DNA from: Sceloporus undulatus | Taxonomy: Eukaryota; Chordata; Lepidosauria; Squamata; Phrynosomatidae | Length of the DNA stretch: 64,000 nucleotides | NCBI RefSeq assembly: GCF_019175285.1 | Contig: NC_056525.1 | Span: 128,739,873-128,803,872 of the forward strand | Direction of reading: 5' to 3' | In this document: in pieces, positions 12,251 to 23,539 of the stretch | Position numbering within the stretch: the first letter of the stretch is position 1 | Layout of the letters: the number at the start of each line of letters is the position of its first letter | Position numbers and translations under genes: made by a program | The notes under the pieces: generated by a model | What the model was told of the DNA's origin: nothing | Seen by the model: the letters and a program-made list of their open reading frames with translations, nothing else | Database searches by the model: none

Positions 12251-12510
12251 TACAGTCGGCCCTCCTTACAGGGATGTAGCTAGGATTTTAGGAGGGGGGG
12301 GTCCAGACTAAGTGGCACCATTATAATGGGGCTTGGGCGCGGCGGTGCAGCAGCACACACCATTCATTTTTCTAATGGAAGGGGGGGTCCGGACCCCAAG
12401 AACCTCCCCCCCTTGGCTACGTCCCTGCTCCTTATACGCGGATTTGCCATGCGCAGATTTGAGCATACGCGCATGGCAAATCTGGAAGTTGTCCCCAATG
12501 GCAGCGCCTT
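12251..12510. mobile_element. pogo/Tigger-like MITE end, itself split by a small hAT
   Basis: CR1 is interrupted by TACAGTCGGCCCTCC, a typical pogo/Tigger-type terminus after a TA. Its sequence continues after the nested hAT as TACGCGGATTTGCCATGCGC with an inverted GCATGGCAAATCTGG arm. The distal terminus is not clear and grades into the L2 copy at about 12510. Confidence 0.55.
12269..12427. mobile_element. small hAT MITE
   Basis: The ends CAGGGATGTAGCTAGG and CTTGGCTACGTCCCTG are inverted. A CTCCTTA repeat flanks it at 12262-12268 and 12428-12434, a 7-bp match where hAT normally leaves 8 bp. It has no coding content. Confidence 0.8.
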
Positions 12511-13349
12511 TTCCTTTTCTATCTCTGTCAACAACATCTCTATTCAGCCGGTTCAGGAAGCCCGCAATCTTGGTTTCATCTTCGACTCCTCTCTGTCATT
12601 TATCCCTCAAATCCAGGCCACAGCCAAGGTCTGTAGATTTTTTCTCTATAATATTTCCAAAATCCGTCCATACCTCTCTGCTTCTACTGCAAAGACTTTG
12701 GTTCATGCCCTAGTGGTCTCTCGACTACTGCAACCTTCTCTTGGCAGGGCTTCCTCTCTCTCACCTCCACCCATTGATCTCTGTTCAGCACTCAGCTGCT
12801 TGTATTATCTCACTCACTTGCCGGTATGACCATGTCTCCCCTCTGTTGTCATCCCTTCACTGGCTCTCCTTTCCCTTCCACATTCGGTACAAGCTTCTCC
12901 TGCTCACCTTTAAAGCCCTGCATGGGCTGGCCCTCCCTACCTCTCTGAACTACTTTCTCCCTACATTCCCACTCATTCCCTCCGTTCTGGTAGCCAAGGT
13001 CTCCTGTCCCAACCCAGGATTTCCACTGCCCCATCCCGGATTCGCCCCTTCTCGCTTGCTGCCCCCCACTCCTGGAACCTCCTCCCCTTACAAGCACGAC
13101 TCAACACGTCTCTAACCAGCTTCAAAGCCGAGTTAAAGACCATATTGTTTAGGGAAGCGTTCCCAGAGAGTTTGTGATTGTGTCCTGGTTGTTCAGATGC
13201 TTGATAGAGGATATTGCTGTTTTAACTTGTTTTATATGATGTTTTTAATTTGTTGCTTTAACTTTTAGATTGTATGCCATAGGCAGGCTTTTATATTCTT
13301 GATTTTACTTGGTTTTGTACAGCGCCGTGTAGATTTACAGTGCTTTATA

Positions 13350-13395
<46 letters not shown>
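12510..13395 (+). mobile_element. L2-clade LINE, C-terminal ORF2 and 3' tail
   Basis: Translated pieces match the C-terminal end of L2-type reverse transcriptase proteins: NLGFIFDSSLSF, then SASTAKTLVHALVVSRL, then SLHWLSFPFHIRYKLLLLTF and KALHGLA. They lie in two frames (12326-12829 and 12741-13115), so the copy is broken. The tail TACAGCGCCGTGTAGATTTA ends in (AAT)n, the usual short-repeat 3' end of L2. Confidence 0.85.
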
Positions 13396-14012
13396 TAGGT
13401 AAGCCTAACCTCCCTTTTTCTTTACAGTCTTGTATTACTTGGGTGTTAATTCTTGCTCTTTTTCCTTGCCATAAAAAGTTTGAGATATCTTTTTTCCAGA
13501 TGTTAAATGGTTTTTTGTTTAATACAATAGGTAGAGTTTGGAATAAAAAGAACATTTTTGGTAAAAACATTCATCTGAATACATGCGATTCTAGCCAGTA
13601 GTGACAAAGGTTGTTAATTCCATTTCCTCATATCTTCTTTAATTTTTTTCCATGTAGTATTATAATTATTTTCGTATAACTCCGAGTTTTTTCCTGTTAG
13701 TATTATACCTAAATATTTGGGTTTTTTTAATAATTTGGATTTCAGTTTTGTTTTTTAATTCCACTTCTTCTTGTAATGAGAGATTCCTTATTAGAATCCC
13801 ACTTTTGTTTTTATTGACCTTACAGCCTGCTACTTCCCCGAATTGATCTAATATTTCTTGAAGTCTAGTAATAAGAAGTGTTGGATTTTCCAAAAAGACT
13901 ACCAAATCATCCACAAATGCGTGTAGTTTGTATACCTGCTTATTAATCCTTATTCATTTCTAATTTTCCTATTCAAAACTTCCATCACCATTAAGAATAA
14001 GAGAAATCCTGG
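13396..14012 (-). mobile_element. L1 LINE ORF2 fragment (RT to C-terminal part)
   Basis: On the - strand, 13666-13914 encodes an L1 RT segment (DDLVVFLENP, then LQEILDQFGEVAGCKVNKNK) and 13416-13570 an L1 C-terminal segment (PIVLNKKPFNIWKKDISNFL, then GKRARI). Frames are interrupted. The 5' portion of what may be the same L1 continues at 16586. The RT catalytic FADD is represented only by its second half. Confidence 0.8.
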
Positions 14013-16585
14013 AAGTGATCCCATGGTCAGGAATACTAAAAGAGAAGGGAGTTTGAGATGGATGGGAGTTTCTCAAAGGGGAGATAGTGAAGGCACAATT
14101 TCAATCAGTTCCAGTGAAGAAGAAAAATGGGAGATGCCTCAAGAAACTAGGATGGATGACTAAGGAACTTTCAACTGAGCTAACTTTGAAATGAAACATG
14201 TATAAGAAATGAAAAAAACAGGGAAATTACCAAAGAGGAATTCAAACAAGTAGCAAGCATGTGTAGGGGTAAAGTCAGAAAAGCTAAACGCAGAATGAAC
14301 TCAGACTTGCTAGAGAGGTTAATAACAACAAAAAGGGCTTTGGATGTGTCCGCAAAAAAAGGAAGAAGAAGGAAATGGTAGGGCCACTGTGTGGAGAAGA
14401 TGGCAAAATGCTAACAGAAAACAGAGAAAAAGCAGAATTACTCAACATCTTTTTTGCTTCAGTCTTCTCAGAAAAGAAAAAGGGTGTTCAACATGAGGAA
14501 AATGGGGCAGAGGACAGAATAGGGGAATTTCAGCACAGAATAAGGAAAGAGATAGTACAGGAATACCTGGTTAATCTAAATGAATATTAATCTCCAGGAC
14601 CAGATGAACTACATCCAAGGGTATTAAAAGAGCTGGCTAATGTAATATCGGAGCCATTGGCAATAATCTTTTAGAACTCCTGGAGAACAGGAGAAGTCCC
14701 AGCAGACTGGAGGAGGGCAAACCTTGTCCCCATCTTCAAAAAGGGGGGGAAAGAGGATCCCAACAATTATTGTCCAGTTAGTCTGACATCAATACCAAGA
14801 AAGATTCAAGAACAGATCATTAAACAGAGAGTCTGTGAACATGTAGATAACAATTCCACAATCACAAAAAGTCAACACAGGTTTCAGAGAAACAAGTCCT
14901 GCCAGACAAATCTCTCTCTCTCTCTTTTTTTTTTAGGGGGAGGGGGTTAAAATTACCAGCTTGTTAGATGAAGGGAATGCTGTGGATATAGTATATCTTC
15001 ATTTCAGTAAGGCCCATAACATTCTTGCAAACAAGCTAGTGGAATGTGGGCTAGACAACTTAATTGTTACATGGATTTGTAATTGGTTGACTGGCCGAAC
15101 CCAAAGGGTGCTCAACAATGGCTCCTTTTCATCCTGGAGAGAAGTGACCAGTAGGGTCCCATAGGGCTCTGTCCTGGGCTCAGTGCTATTCAACATTTTT
15201 ATCAATGACTTGGAGGAAAAAATTGGGGGCATGCTTATCAAATTTGCAGATGACACCAAATTAGGGGGAGTAGATAATACCCCAGAGGACAGGATCAACA
15301 TTCAAAATGACCTGAATAGACTAGAAAGCTGGGCAAAAGCTAACACAATTAACTTCTGTTAGAATCCTGGTTGTATTCTATCAGATATATTCTTTGGGGT
15401 TTAATTGTGGGGATGATGGGGGTTGGGATATGCTTTGGCTAGGGCTAGCTTAGATAGCACTTGGTAAAGTTAGGCAGTGCCAGGTGGTGGTTATCAATTG
15501 GCCTTGAGACTTTCTCTCTCAGAGGCTTGGTATGCAATTAGAGCTTGGTGGGATAATAGCTGAGGGGGGAGAGATGGGGACTGGAGGACTGTGAGAGGGA
15601 GGTGCAGATTGTCTGTTCGCGGGCTTTTGGCAGGGGGGTGGAGTAGACAAGCTTGGAGTTTTAGGTATTGCTTTTGCTGGGAGTGGTCAGTCTCAGCTAA
15701 GAAGCTGAATGATGTGGAATTGCTGATTCTGGGGCGATCAATAAAGTGCTGTTGATTCTTAATCAATCTGACTGGTTGATTGTCCAGGGTTCTGGTCTCG
15801 CATTCTGACAACTTCAACAGGGAGAAATGTAAGGTACTGCACTTAGGGTGGAAAAATGAAATATAGAATGGGGACACCTGGCTGAATCAAACTACGTGTG
15901 AAAGGGATCTTGGAGTCCAAGTAGACCACAAGTTGAACATGAGAGAACAGTGCGATGTGGCAGCTAACAAGGCCAATGCGATTTTAGGCTGCATCAATAG
16001 AAGTATAGTGTCTTGATCAAGGGAAGTAATAGTGCCATTCTATTGTGCTTTGGTCATGCCTCACCTGGAATACTGTAACCAGTTCTGGGCACCACAAATC
16101 AAAAAGGATGTGGAGAAACTGGAGCATGTCCAAAGGACAGCAACTAAAATGGTGAATGGTCTGGAAACCATGCCCTATGAGGAATGACTTAGGGAGCTGG
16201 GTCTGTTTAGCCTGGAGAAGAGAAGATTAAGAGGTGATATGATAGCCCTGTTTAAATATTTGAAGAGTTGTCATATTGAGGAGGGAGCAAGCTTGTTTTC
16301 TGCTGCTCCACAGACTAGAATGCGGAACAATGGATGCAAACTGCAGGAAAAGAAATTCCACCTCAGCATTAGGAGAAACGTCCTGACTGTAATGGCTGTT
16401 TGACAGTGGAACAAACTCCCTCGGAGTGTGGTGGAGTCTCTTTCCTTAGAGGTCTTCAAACAGAGGCTGGATGGCCATCTGTCGGGAATGCTTTGATTTA
16501 CATTTCCTGCATGGCAGGAGGTTGGACTGGATGGACCTTGTGGTCTCTTCCAACTATATGATTCTTTGATTCTATGATTTTATGA
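14013..16585 (+). mobile_element. CR1 LINE ORF2 (5'-truncated), split by a solo LTR
   Basis: Aligned by eye with 43990-46098. It runs from the end of the endonuclease linker through the RT (14375-14590 with LCGEDGKMLTENREKAELLN; 14961-15164 with NWLTGRTQRVLNNGSFSSW) to the C-terminal domain and the CR1 tail TCTATGATTTTATGATT. Several stops and a (CT)n/T-run near 14913 show decay. A 454-bp LTR lies at 15357-15810. The copy sits inside L1 sequence. Confidence 0.88.
15357..15810 (+). mobile_element. solo LTR, second family, inside CR1
   Basis: It starts TGTTAGAATCC and ends GCATTCTGACA (TG...CA), with 5-bp direct repeats ACTTC at 15352-15356 and 15811-15815. CR1 sequence is continuous when the segment is removed. 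AATAAA at about 15740 sits where an LTR poly(A) signal is expected. The 5-bp duplication fits Ty3/Gypsy or an endogenous retrovirus. The first bases resemble those of the GATA-bearing LTR family. No internal region is present. Confidence 0.85.
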
Positions 16586-18600
16586 TTTTCTAAAAATCTT
16601 ATATCTTTTTTCTTAATGTGCATTTCTTGTAAACACACAATATCCTCTTTTTTATATACAAAAAGTGAAAGATTTTACTTCTTTTAATTTTAGAATTTAG
16701 TCTACTGACATTCCATGACAGTAATTTACATATCACTTTACCTTAAAGAGTATGTTTCTCTCTCTTTTTTTGATAAATATCTTAATATCTTTTACCCTTT
16801 CTTCTTTTTACTTTTTTCCCGTTGTTTTTTCCCCCTTTATTCTTGTCTTGTTCTCTTTTATTACGTATACTTTGCCCTTCTAATTCTGATTCTGTTTCTT
16901 CATTGTCTTCATCTTATTCTCCCTCTTTTGATCCTTCTGTTACACTTTGGTAGTTCAAATCTTTTTCCCTTCTCTTTTTCTTGGTAGACTTCCCAGCTGT
17001 TCTTATTTTCCTCCTTTGTTCCTTTCCACTATCTCTTCTATTGCTCTCTTCCATAAGGTAGTTTCTATCTTCTGTCTTCTTATCTTCTTTCCTTTTCAAA
17101 TTTTGGGTTTAAAAGTCCTTTGATTTTTGTGGAGAATTTATAACACAATTTTTTGTCCAATAGAGAAGAGGACTTCTTCTGTTTTTGCCCTTTTATAGGT
17201 AGAAGGTTAGATTTGAATACTCTTTCCTTTTTCTGAGCAGCTGTGATGGAAGATCTTTGAAAATTTGTAATTCTTGTTCTTTTATATATAGGCCTTTTTA
17301 TAGTTTATCTTGAGGAATAAATCACACACTCTTTCTCTTACAAAGTAAATCAATATGTCCCTCGGTAAATTCTTATTTATAGCCACCCAAGAATTACCTC
17401 TGTATACTTTGTCAATTTCCAAATCACGATGTTCCATTGACCACTTGATGTATTGCTCTAGAGGGGGAATAATGCTTGCACTAATGTGTTCATTATATCT
17501 TTCCTTCAATCCTCTGATTCTTAATGTTTTCCCTTTTAAACTTTGTTCAAGAGAAAGCAAATGGTTCTTGCTGTAATGTTTTTCCAATTGTATCTGTTTT
17601 CTCCTCCAAGTTCTCTGTTTTCCCAGATAATTCTAGCATTTCCCCTTTAATTTCTTGAATTTCTCCTGATGTATGCTCTTCTTAAATGCCTGGAGTTCTT
17701 TTTGGATTTCCTTCTTAATTTCTTCCTTCCATTCCTTTATTTCTGATCTCATCTCTGCTCTTTTGTTCTGATCTTGTATCTGCTCTCAATTTCTGCATTT
17801 CCTCCAGGAACACTGTACTGATATTTTTGGCTTCAGTTGTTTCTTTTATTTGCTCTTCTGCAGTAGTTGTTTTACTTGTTTCTACTTGGGTCAGCATGTT
17901 CTGTTGTCTTCCTTGTCTATTAACCAGTCTTATCTGTCCAAATTGTTATATTTATGTTCTCTATAATTAAACCAATAAACTAGATAAGCACAGCTAAACT
18001 GTTATATCCCCACAGGTGTTAACAGAGAACAATTATTTCACATTGAAGTAGTCAGATAAGATAGACATTACAATAAAAATCTAATAATCCACCTCTTTTT
18101 ATATTTCCTTAAATCTATAGTAAATCCAAAATCTAAGTTTTTGTTTCTAAACTTTTTATATTCTAATTAAATTTACTCGGGAAGAGAGAGAAAAAGAAAA
18201 AGAAAGAAAGAAAGAAAGAAAGGGAGAGAGAAACACACAAAAAAAGAAAAGCAGGAGAGAGAGACAGAAAGAGAATACACTAAATTTTAAAGGGTCGTAG
18301 GCGTTGCTTTTACAGCCCTTCGTAGCGAAATTGGACTATCCAAGTACTTTTAACCCCTTATTGTCTATATAAATCCAAGTATTTTATTTTGTTCCTTCTT
18401 TCCTTTATTTCAAAATTCTTCGGGGGTTTGTGGATATCTCCGGACCCAACCCTTGCAAGGATGGTTTCTACACTGTTGTTCTTGATTTCAGCAGCAAAAC
18501 TTTGCTATGACAGCTGTGCTAAGGGGCTGCCCCAAAGCCCAGCTCAGTGCTCCGCCATTCGCCACCAGGAGGTTGTGTAGCAGAGTGGTTTTAAACTGCT
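16586..18600 (-). mobile_element. L1 LINE 5' half: start of ORF2, ORF1 and 5' UTR
   Basis: On the - strand, the endonuclease start (DIVCLQEMHIKKKDIRFLEN near 16590-16650) lies downstream of ORF1 pieces. These are a coiled-coil segment at 17715-17897 and an RRM/C-terminal segment at 17282-17587 (LRIRGLKERYNEHISASIIP). An AT-rich 5' UTR with a purine tract (18185-18270) follows. Frames are broken. The middle of ORF2 is missing where CR1 14013-16585 intervenes. Confidence 0.8.
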
Positions 18601-18604
18601 CCTT

Positions 18605-18921
18605 CGCTGCTGCGAGCCCTGATAGAGTTGGGGGAAGGGAGCGGGGTTATGAGGCCCCGGCTCCCTGGCCATGCCTTTCTGCCGCCGCGTTCGCCTCTGG
18701 TCTCTGCTGCTGCGAGCTCCGATGGAGTTGGGGGAAGGGAGGGGGTTTATGAGCCCCGGCTTCCCAGCCACACCTCTCTGTCATCACGTTTGCCTCTGGT
18801 CTCCTCTGCTGCGAGCCCTGATGGAGTTGGGGGAAGGGAGGGGGGTTATGAGGCCCCGGCTCCCCAGCCACGCCTCTCTGCCGCCACGTTCTCCTCTGGT
18901 CTCCGCTGCTGTGAGCCCTGA
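18605..18921 (-). repeat. three tandem ~100-bp GC-rich units at the 5' end of L1
   Basis: The motif CTGCTGCGAGCCCTGAT recurs at about 18606, 18706, 18805 and 18905, giving periods of 100, 99 and 100 bp. Each unit holds GAGTTGGGGGAAGGGAG and a CpG-rich CCCGGCT..CCAGCCA part. The array ends abruptly at 18921, directly upstream (in L1 orientation) of the L1 5' UTR. It therefore resembles tandem promoter monomers of some mammalian L1s. Long open frames through it follow from the 3n-type composition and are not genes. Confidence 0.75.
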
Positions 18922-19149
18922 TTGAAAGACATTACTGAGCATGAAAACTGTCTATATAATTTCTGTCCAGCAAAAGGTATGCCCAAATTCTGATTTGAAT
19001 GAAATTAGGAAACATTTCTTAATTTGTCACTCTCCTGTGAATCTTGTGGAAGAAGTGGTCAGTCTCATATACTTGACTCTTTCACTGCTAATTAGACTAA
19101 TTTCTTTGTAAAACAATCATGAATGTCATAGTTGTTTGTTGTTCTTTGG

Positions 19150-19283
19150 ATGCAGGCCAGCAAAGCAAAACAGGTCACCATCATTGGAGCTGGAGTCAGT
19201 GGTCTGACTGCCATTAAATGCTGCTTGGAGGAAGGTCTTCAGCCAACCTGCTTTGAGAAAAGTGAAGATAATGGAGGTACCAG
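19150..19283 (+). pseudogene. FMO first coding exon (FAD-binding segment)
   Basis: An in-frame ATG at 19150 starts MQASKAKQ and continues [20 protein letters not shown], then [15 protein letters not shown]. This is the classic FMO N-terminus with the Rossmann GxGxxG FAD motif. The family normally continues GLW(K/R)F before the splice. Here GG is followed by TR and a donor-like CAG|GTAAAC (alternative donor at 19276). The end of the exon is therefore altered. The N-terminus is also a few residues longer than usual. Confidence 0.85.
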
Positions 19284-19838
19284 GTAAACCAGCCTCTGGC
19301 TTAGTTGTGAATTTGTAAAATGTCAAGAAGCCTCAGTAGCAACATTGTTCTTTTTACTTCACAATCCAGCAAAGAGAATGCTGCTTTTTCTGCTTTGCCC
19401 ACATACATCTACTTCAAGCATTTTAGAAAAAAGAAACAGAACCTATGAGATCTGCCATGCCTACAATATCTGCAAGTATGTGTTTCCTCTGGAGTTTTGA
19501 AAATAAGCACCCTTCATTTTTATTTTATTTTATTTTATTTTATTTTACTTACCTAACAGGTTTTGTAGGTTTTTGGAGCATTTGTTTGAAGGAACAAACA
19601 ATAAGTTTTATGCTCTTATATAATTTTCTATTTGGGTATCTAAACAATTACTACCTCTGCAGCTTTTGTGGGGAAACTGAAGTCAGTGTTGAAAAAAGTT
19701 GTTTACTGAAGGTTTGACCACCAGAAAAACAGCCCATAGTGTGTGGTAGACTTTTTTCTTTTCTTTTTTCAATTTTATTTTTTACAATTTAAAATACACA
19801 TATCAACCATGCATACTACTTACATACATACTCACATA
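19284..19838. other. FMO interval, no further exon recognised
   Basis: Contains a (TTTTA)n run near 19519-19548 and AT-rich sequence. A stretch at about 19362-19402 has a faint resemblance to the next FMO exon but was not accepted. Confidence 0.4.
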
Positions 19839-20336
19839 CTGTATATACACATATACCTACCAGGGCGTATAAGGTGACCCCCAACTTTTCCAGTTAAAAT
19901 ACAGAGTTTGGTATTTACTCACTGTATAAGACTACCCCTCTTCCAATGCACACCAAATAAAAATTTTTAAAACATCAGATTTGATTTTGATATGGTAATT
20001 TTAATTCAAATGACATGCAGGTACATAGCAGAAAACCTTGTTGTATACAAAGCCCGCTTGGATTGGTCAGCTCTCCCTGCCTGCCCAGCCTTTCCTGTCT
20101 CCAAGACTATCAGAGCGTTAGCTGCTTTCATACGATTATCACATATGGTGGGGATGTGGCCGCAGCCGTTTTTGAGCACGCCACCACCATCATATGCGGC
20201 GACCGCAGATTCTCCAGTCTGGCTCAGAAGTTTCAGCACCTGCCCTATAAGATGACACCCAGCGTATAAGACGACCCCCGACTTTTGAGAAGATTTTCCT
20301 GGGTTAAAAAGTAGTCTTATACGCCAGAAAATACAG
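19839..20336. mobile_element. mariner-type MITE with GCGTATAAG ends
   Basis: The right end reads GTCTTATACGCCAGAAAATACAG followed by TA (20337-20338) across two adjacent blocks. The left end, GGGCGTATAAGGTGACCCCC, is its inverted partner with a short AT-rich insertion next to the TA at 19837-19838. The interior has no transposase. Confidence 0.6.
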
Positions 20337-21469
20337 TACATATACCCTCAAATACACACACCTATATAAACATAACCAACTACAACTCTATCTACCTACA
20401 TACAAATATAATTACATATACATTTACATACCACATATAAGCAGTAATTCCTAATTCCTAATTATATAAACCCATACCTCCCACCTCCCTTTCTTCTAGA
20501 AACAAACAACTTTTATACAACATATAACCTATATTTTCCCTATCTACTTAATAACAATCATAGTACTATCATGCATCTCTTTAATCTTCTGCTTATTTTT
20601 TGTGAGCTCAATTTCTATAATCTACAGTGAATCTACAAATCTACAGCACTATATAAATAAAGCATAATAATAAGCATAAGCCCTACTAAACATATTTTTG
20701 GATTTTCTTTTATCTTTTTAAACTATTCATTCTTATTTCCCTCCCTTTTTTAAAAAACATAATCTTCCTGTTATTCATTTCACTACCTATTAATCTTATC
20801 TGTTCTCTACTAAACAATATTTAATAGTATGTATAACATTCATTATAGCATCATTCAATTTTTTTTCAAAAATATTACGACTAAATTCCAATCCTCTTCT
20901 ATCAGTACTTCTTTTTCTTCTCTTAAGGGCTGAATAGACAGCCCGTTCAGTGCCATTTGGGTTTTGCGCACAATGGATGTCATCATGGCATGTGCAGTCT
21001 GGATGGGAGTGCACCAAGATGGTGCCTGTGACGCACGGTAAAGGCTTTGAGAATGTGAATGCTCGGCCCTATCTGAGTCCTAGTTCAGGTGCAGGCCAGC
21101 ATAAAGTACCGGTCTGTACACCATCTTTGAGAACAGGTTGACAATCACCAAAATGGGGTGGAAACCTCTGAGTGACTGGGTCTGTTGTAGATGCCAAAGC
21201 CTTCTCCTTTCTTGAGGTGTTATCTCTCCTACCTCCTCCTCCTGTGGATCACTCAAGTGGCTGTCAGACTGAGCTGGAGAAGGCCCTGGCTCTGCTAAGT
21301 CAGCTCCATTTGCAGAATCTGAACTTCTGGGGAGGGAGGGCTCATCTGCTTAATCTTCAAAAGCCAAACTCTGAAGGGGAGCCATGACATCATCAATAAC
21401 AATTGCTATCTTCTCTTTTCCTACTTGCCCTCTACTTCTCTAAGTATTATCATCTTCTCTAAGGAGTCA
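20337..21469. other. AT-rich repeats and possible LTR-like fragment
   Basis: From 20337 to 20940 the DNA is AT-rich and may be L1 3' UTR on the - strand with an L2-like tail (CTACAGCACTATATAAATAA near 20641-20660). From 20945 to 21140 there is a GC-richer segment. On the - strand, 21140-21393 begins TGATGTCATGGC, similar to the start of the LTR of the Gypsy fossil at 49832. It may be a degraded LTR, but no target duplication was found. Confidence 0.35.
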
Positions 21470-22195
21470 TGTCATGACATGATTTCTCCAAAATGCAACT
21501 GCTGGTGTTTGGTCATTTGGGATTTTAAGGAGAGTTCAGTCTTGATTTATTCTAGGATCCATTCATTTAACTTTATGACAGTCCATGATATACACAGAAC
21601 TCTACTCCACTACCACATTTCAAATGAATTGATTTTCTCCCTGTCAATTTCCTTCACTGTCTAACTTTCATAACCACACATAGCAACTAGAAATGTTGCA
21701 GGTATGATCCTGACTTCGGCATCCAGTATGGCTTTACGCTTTAGAATCTTACCCTTTTGTTTTATACTTGTTCTTCAAAGACAAAGAGTTTCCTTTTTAT
21801 ATTGGCTATAGTATACATTTTAATTTATGATTGAGCCAAAGTATAGAAAGCCTTTAACTATGCTGATGTCTCTATCATTCACTTTAAAATTATGATCATT
21901 GAGGAACTACATAAATTCAACTTAGACAATGAAGAAATTGAAGCAGAATTCCATACCTAGGATCAAACATTGATCAGAATGGTGACTGCAGTCAGGAAAT
22001 CAAAAGTCTGGGAGTGGGAAGGCCAGCTATAAAGGAACTAGACAACAACTGAACACTAAAGTTAGAATTGTCCGAGCACTTGTATTCCCCATCACCATGT
22101 ACAGATGTGAGAGCTGGACAGTGAAGAAAGTAGATAAGATAAATCAGCTCATTTGAGATGTGGTGCTAGAGAAGAGTGCTGAGGATACTATGGAC
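21470..22195. mobile_element. two RTE/BovB-like LINE fragments, head to head
   Basis: On the - strand, about 21540-21890 matches the RTE C-terminal region (reverse complement of a frame around CGYES-TVKE). On the + strand, 21895-22195 encodes the same region again (VFPITMYRCESWTVKKV), including the family's Y.CESW signature. Both are short and broken. Confidence 0.65.
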
Positions 22196-22385
22196 AGCAT
22201 GTTGTTGTTGTTGCTACTGCTGCTGTTGTTATTTCTTAGCCACCTCTCCCCATGGATCGAGGCAGGAAATAACAACAATTAATAGACAAAACACACATCA
22301 GTTTAAAAGGACAAATAAGATTGTACAATCCACATTTAAAATTCACCATTTAAAATTCACAGTTTAAAATTATTTTCATAAGCAC
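22196..22385 (-). mobile_element. L2-like LINE 3' end
   Basis: A (TTG)n-type run followed by TTTCTTAGCCACCTCTCCCC resembles the reverse-complement tail of L2 copies such as 30705 (TTATATACCGCCC...). It is very short and non-coding. Confidence 0.45.
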
Positions 22386-23539
22386 ACAGACCTGAAGGGG
22401 CAGCCTGCAGCTGCCCCTGTTACAGCTAGATCAGGGTCACGGCATGCAATTGCCGTGGCCCTGAACTGGCCTTTGCAGGGCACAAAAAGGAGTGACAAAA
22501 AGCAGTGATAGGCTTAGCGGCACTCCTTCGGCAATGTGTCATATGTACAGAGCACTGGAGGAGCGCTGTGATGCTGCGCAGTGCATGGCATCACACCACC
22601 CTGGGAGCGGAGCTGGGGCACACATCATGTAAACACTACACCCCGACTCTGCCTACATGCAGCCAAGGGTCTGATTAGGGGAATTTTAATATTAGCTACA
22701 ACAGCCCTGCAGAACCGCCTCTCGTCGTGTATACGGAACAGACCAGTAGATTCCAAGAAATGGAGCTGAGACAGACTTCTAAAATTAATATCCACTTTAT
22801 TTATAAGGGGAAAAACACATACAATTCACTAACATACACACACTCATACAAGGCTCAGGAAATCAAGAGTGGAAATAGGGAATCGTTCAAGGCAGTACTG
22901 GGGCTATACTTAGTTCAGTAGGCTTCTTCAGAGTCCAAATGGCATATGATGGGGATGACATGAGGCTCAGTCGCAGAATGACTAGGCAGGAACCAGGAGT
23001 CAGGACCCAGGTCAGGGTTCAAGGGGACAGAGCTTCCCCCTGAAATCCAGACTGCCCCAGTGAACAGGCAAATCTGATTATATTTATAGGCAAAATCTTG
23101 CTTCTGGAAAAGGTGCTTGATGGTGAGAACAAAAGGTATTTGGTTGCTTGGCCATTGTAAACAAAGGCTTTGCATTGTCTTGTTGAGGCAAAGTGGTCTG
23201 ACAACAATCAGGGGAAGATGGTAGATGAGTTAAGTTAATCACTGGCTCAACAAGTATGAGACCTAAAACAAAGATTTTACTCTTGGAGGTGATGGTTTTC
23301 CCTTTAGCAACTCCCAAACCTTTCTGTGGGGAATTTCCAAAGTGTTGCTTCTCAGAGAACTTGTGAGACTGACTCATCTGCCTACCTGACGCACTGCTTT
23401 CAGGATTATGGCTGCTAGCCTGGCAGATCAGTTTGGAGTCATGAAGGAACTCCACACACACTCCAAAAATTATTAAAATCCATATGTGGTAACATACAAG
23501 CCAGCCCAAACTGCTGGTCTGGACAGCCCCATAGTCAAT
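22386..23539. other. GC-rich MITE-like block and anonymous sequence
   Basis: The 22390-22680 block has internal inverted arms (GGGGCAGCCTGCAGCTGCCCC; GGTCACGGCATGCAATTGCC) and resembles other GC-rich blocks at 20945-21140 and 53520-53700. No gene is recognised up to 23539. Confidence 0.35.

Noticed and set aside
18507-18925. Overlapping open frames on both strands in GC-rich DNA
   Set aside because: They follow the ~100-bp tandem units of an L1 5' end and change frame from unit to unit.
19362-19440. Possible FMO exon following the first coding exon (reads SSKENAAFSALP in one frame, recalling the family's SSKEM.CFSDFP)
   Set aside because: It would imply an intron of about 80 bp, similarity stops after a dozen residues, and the rest of the exon and its donor are missing. 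It is most likely chance.
22390-22680. CpG-rich block as a gene promoter
   Set aside because: It has internal inverted arms and relatives at other positions, so an old DNA element is more likely.
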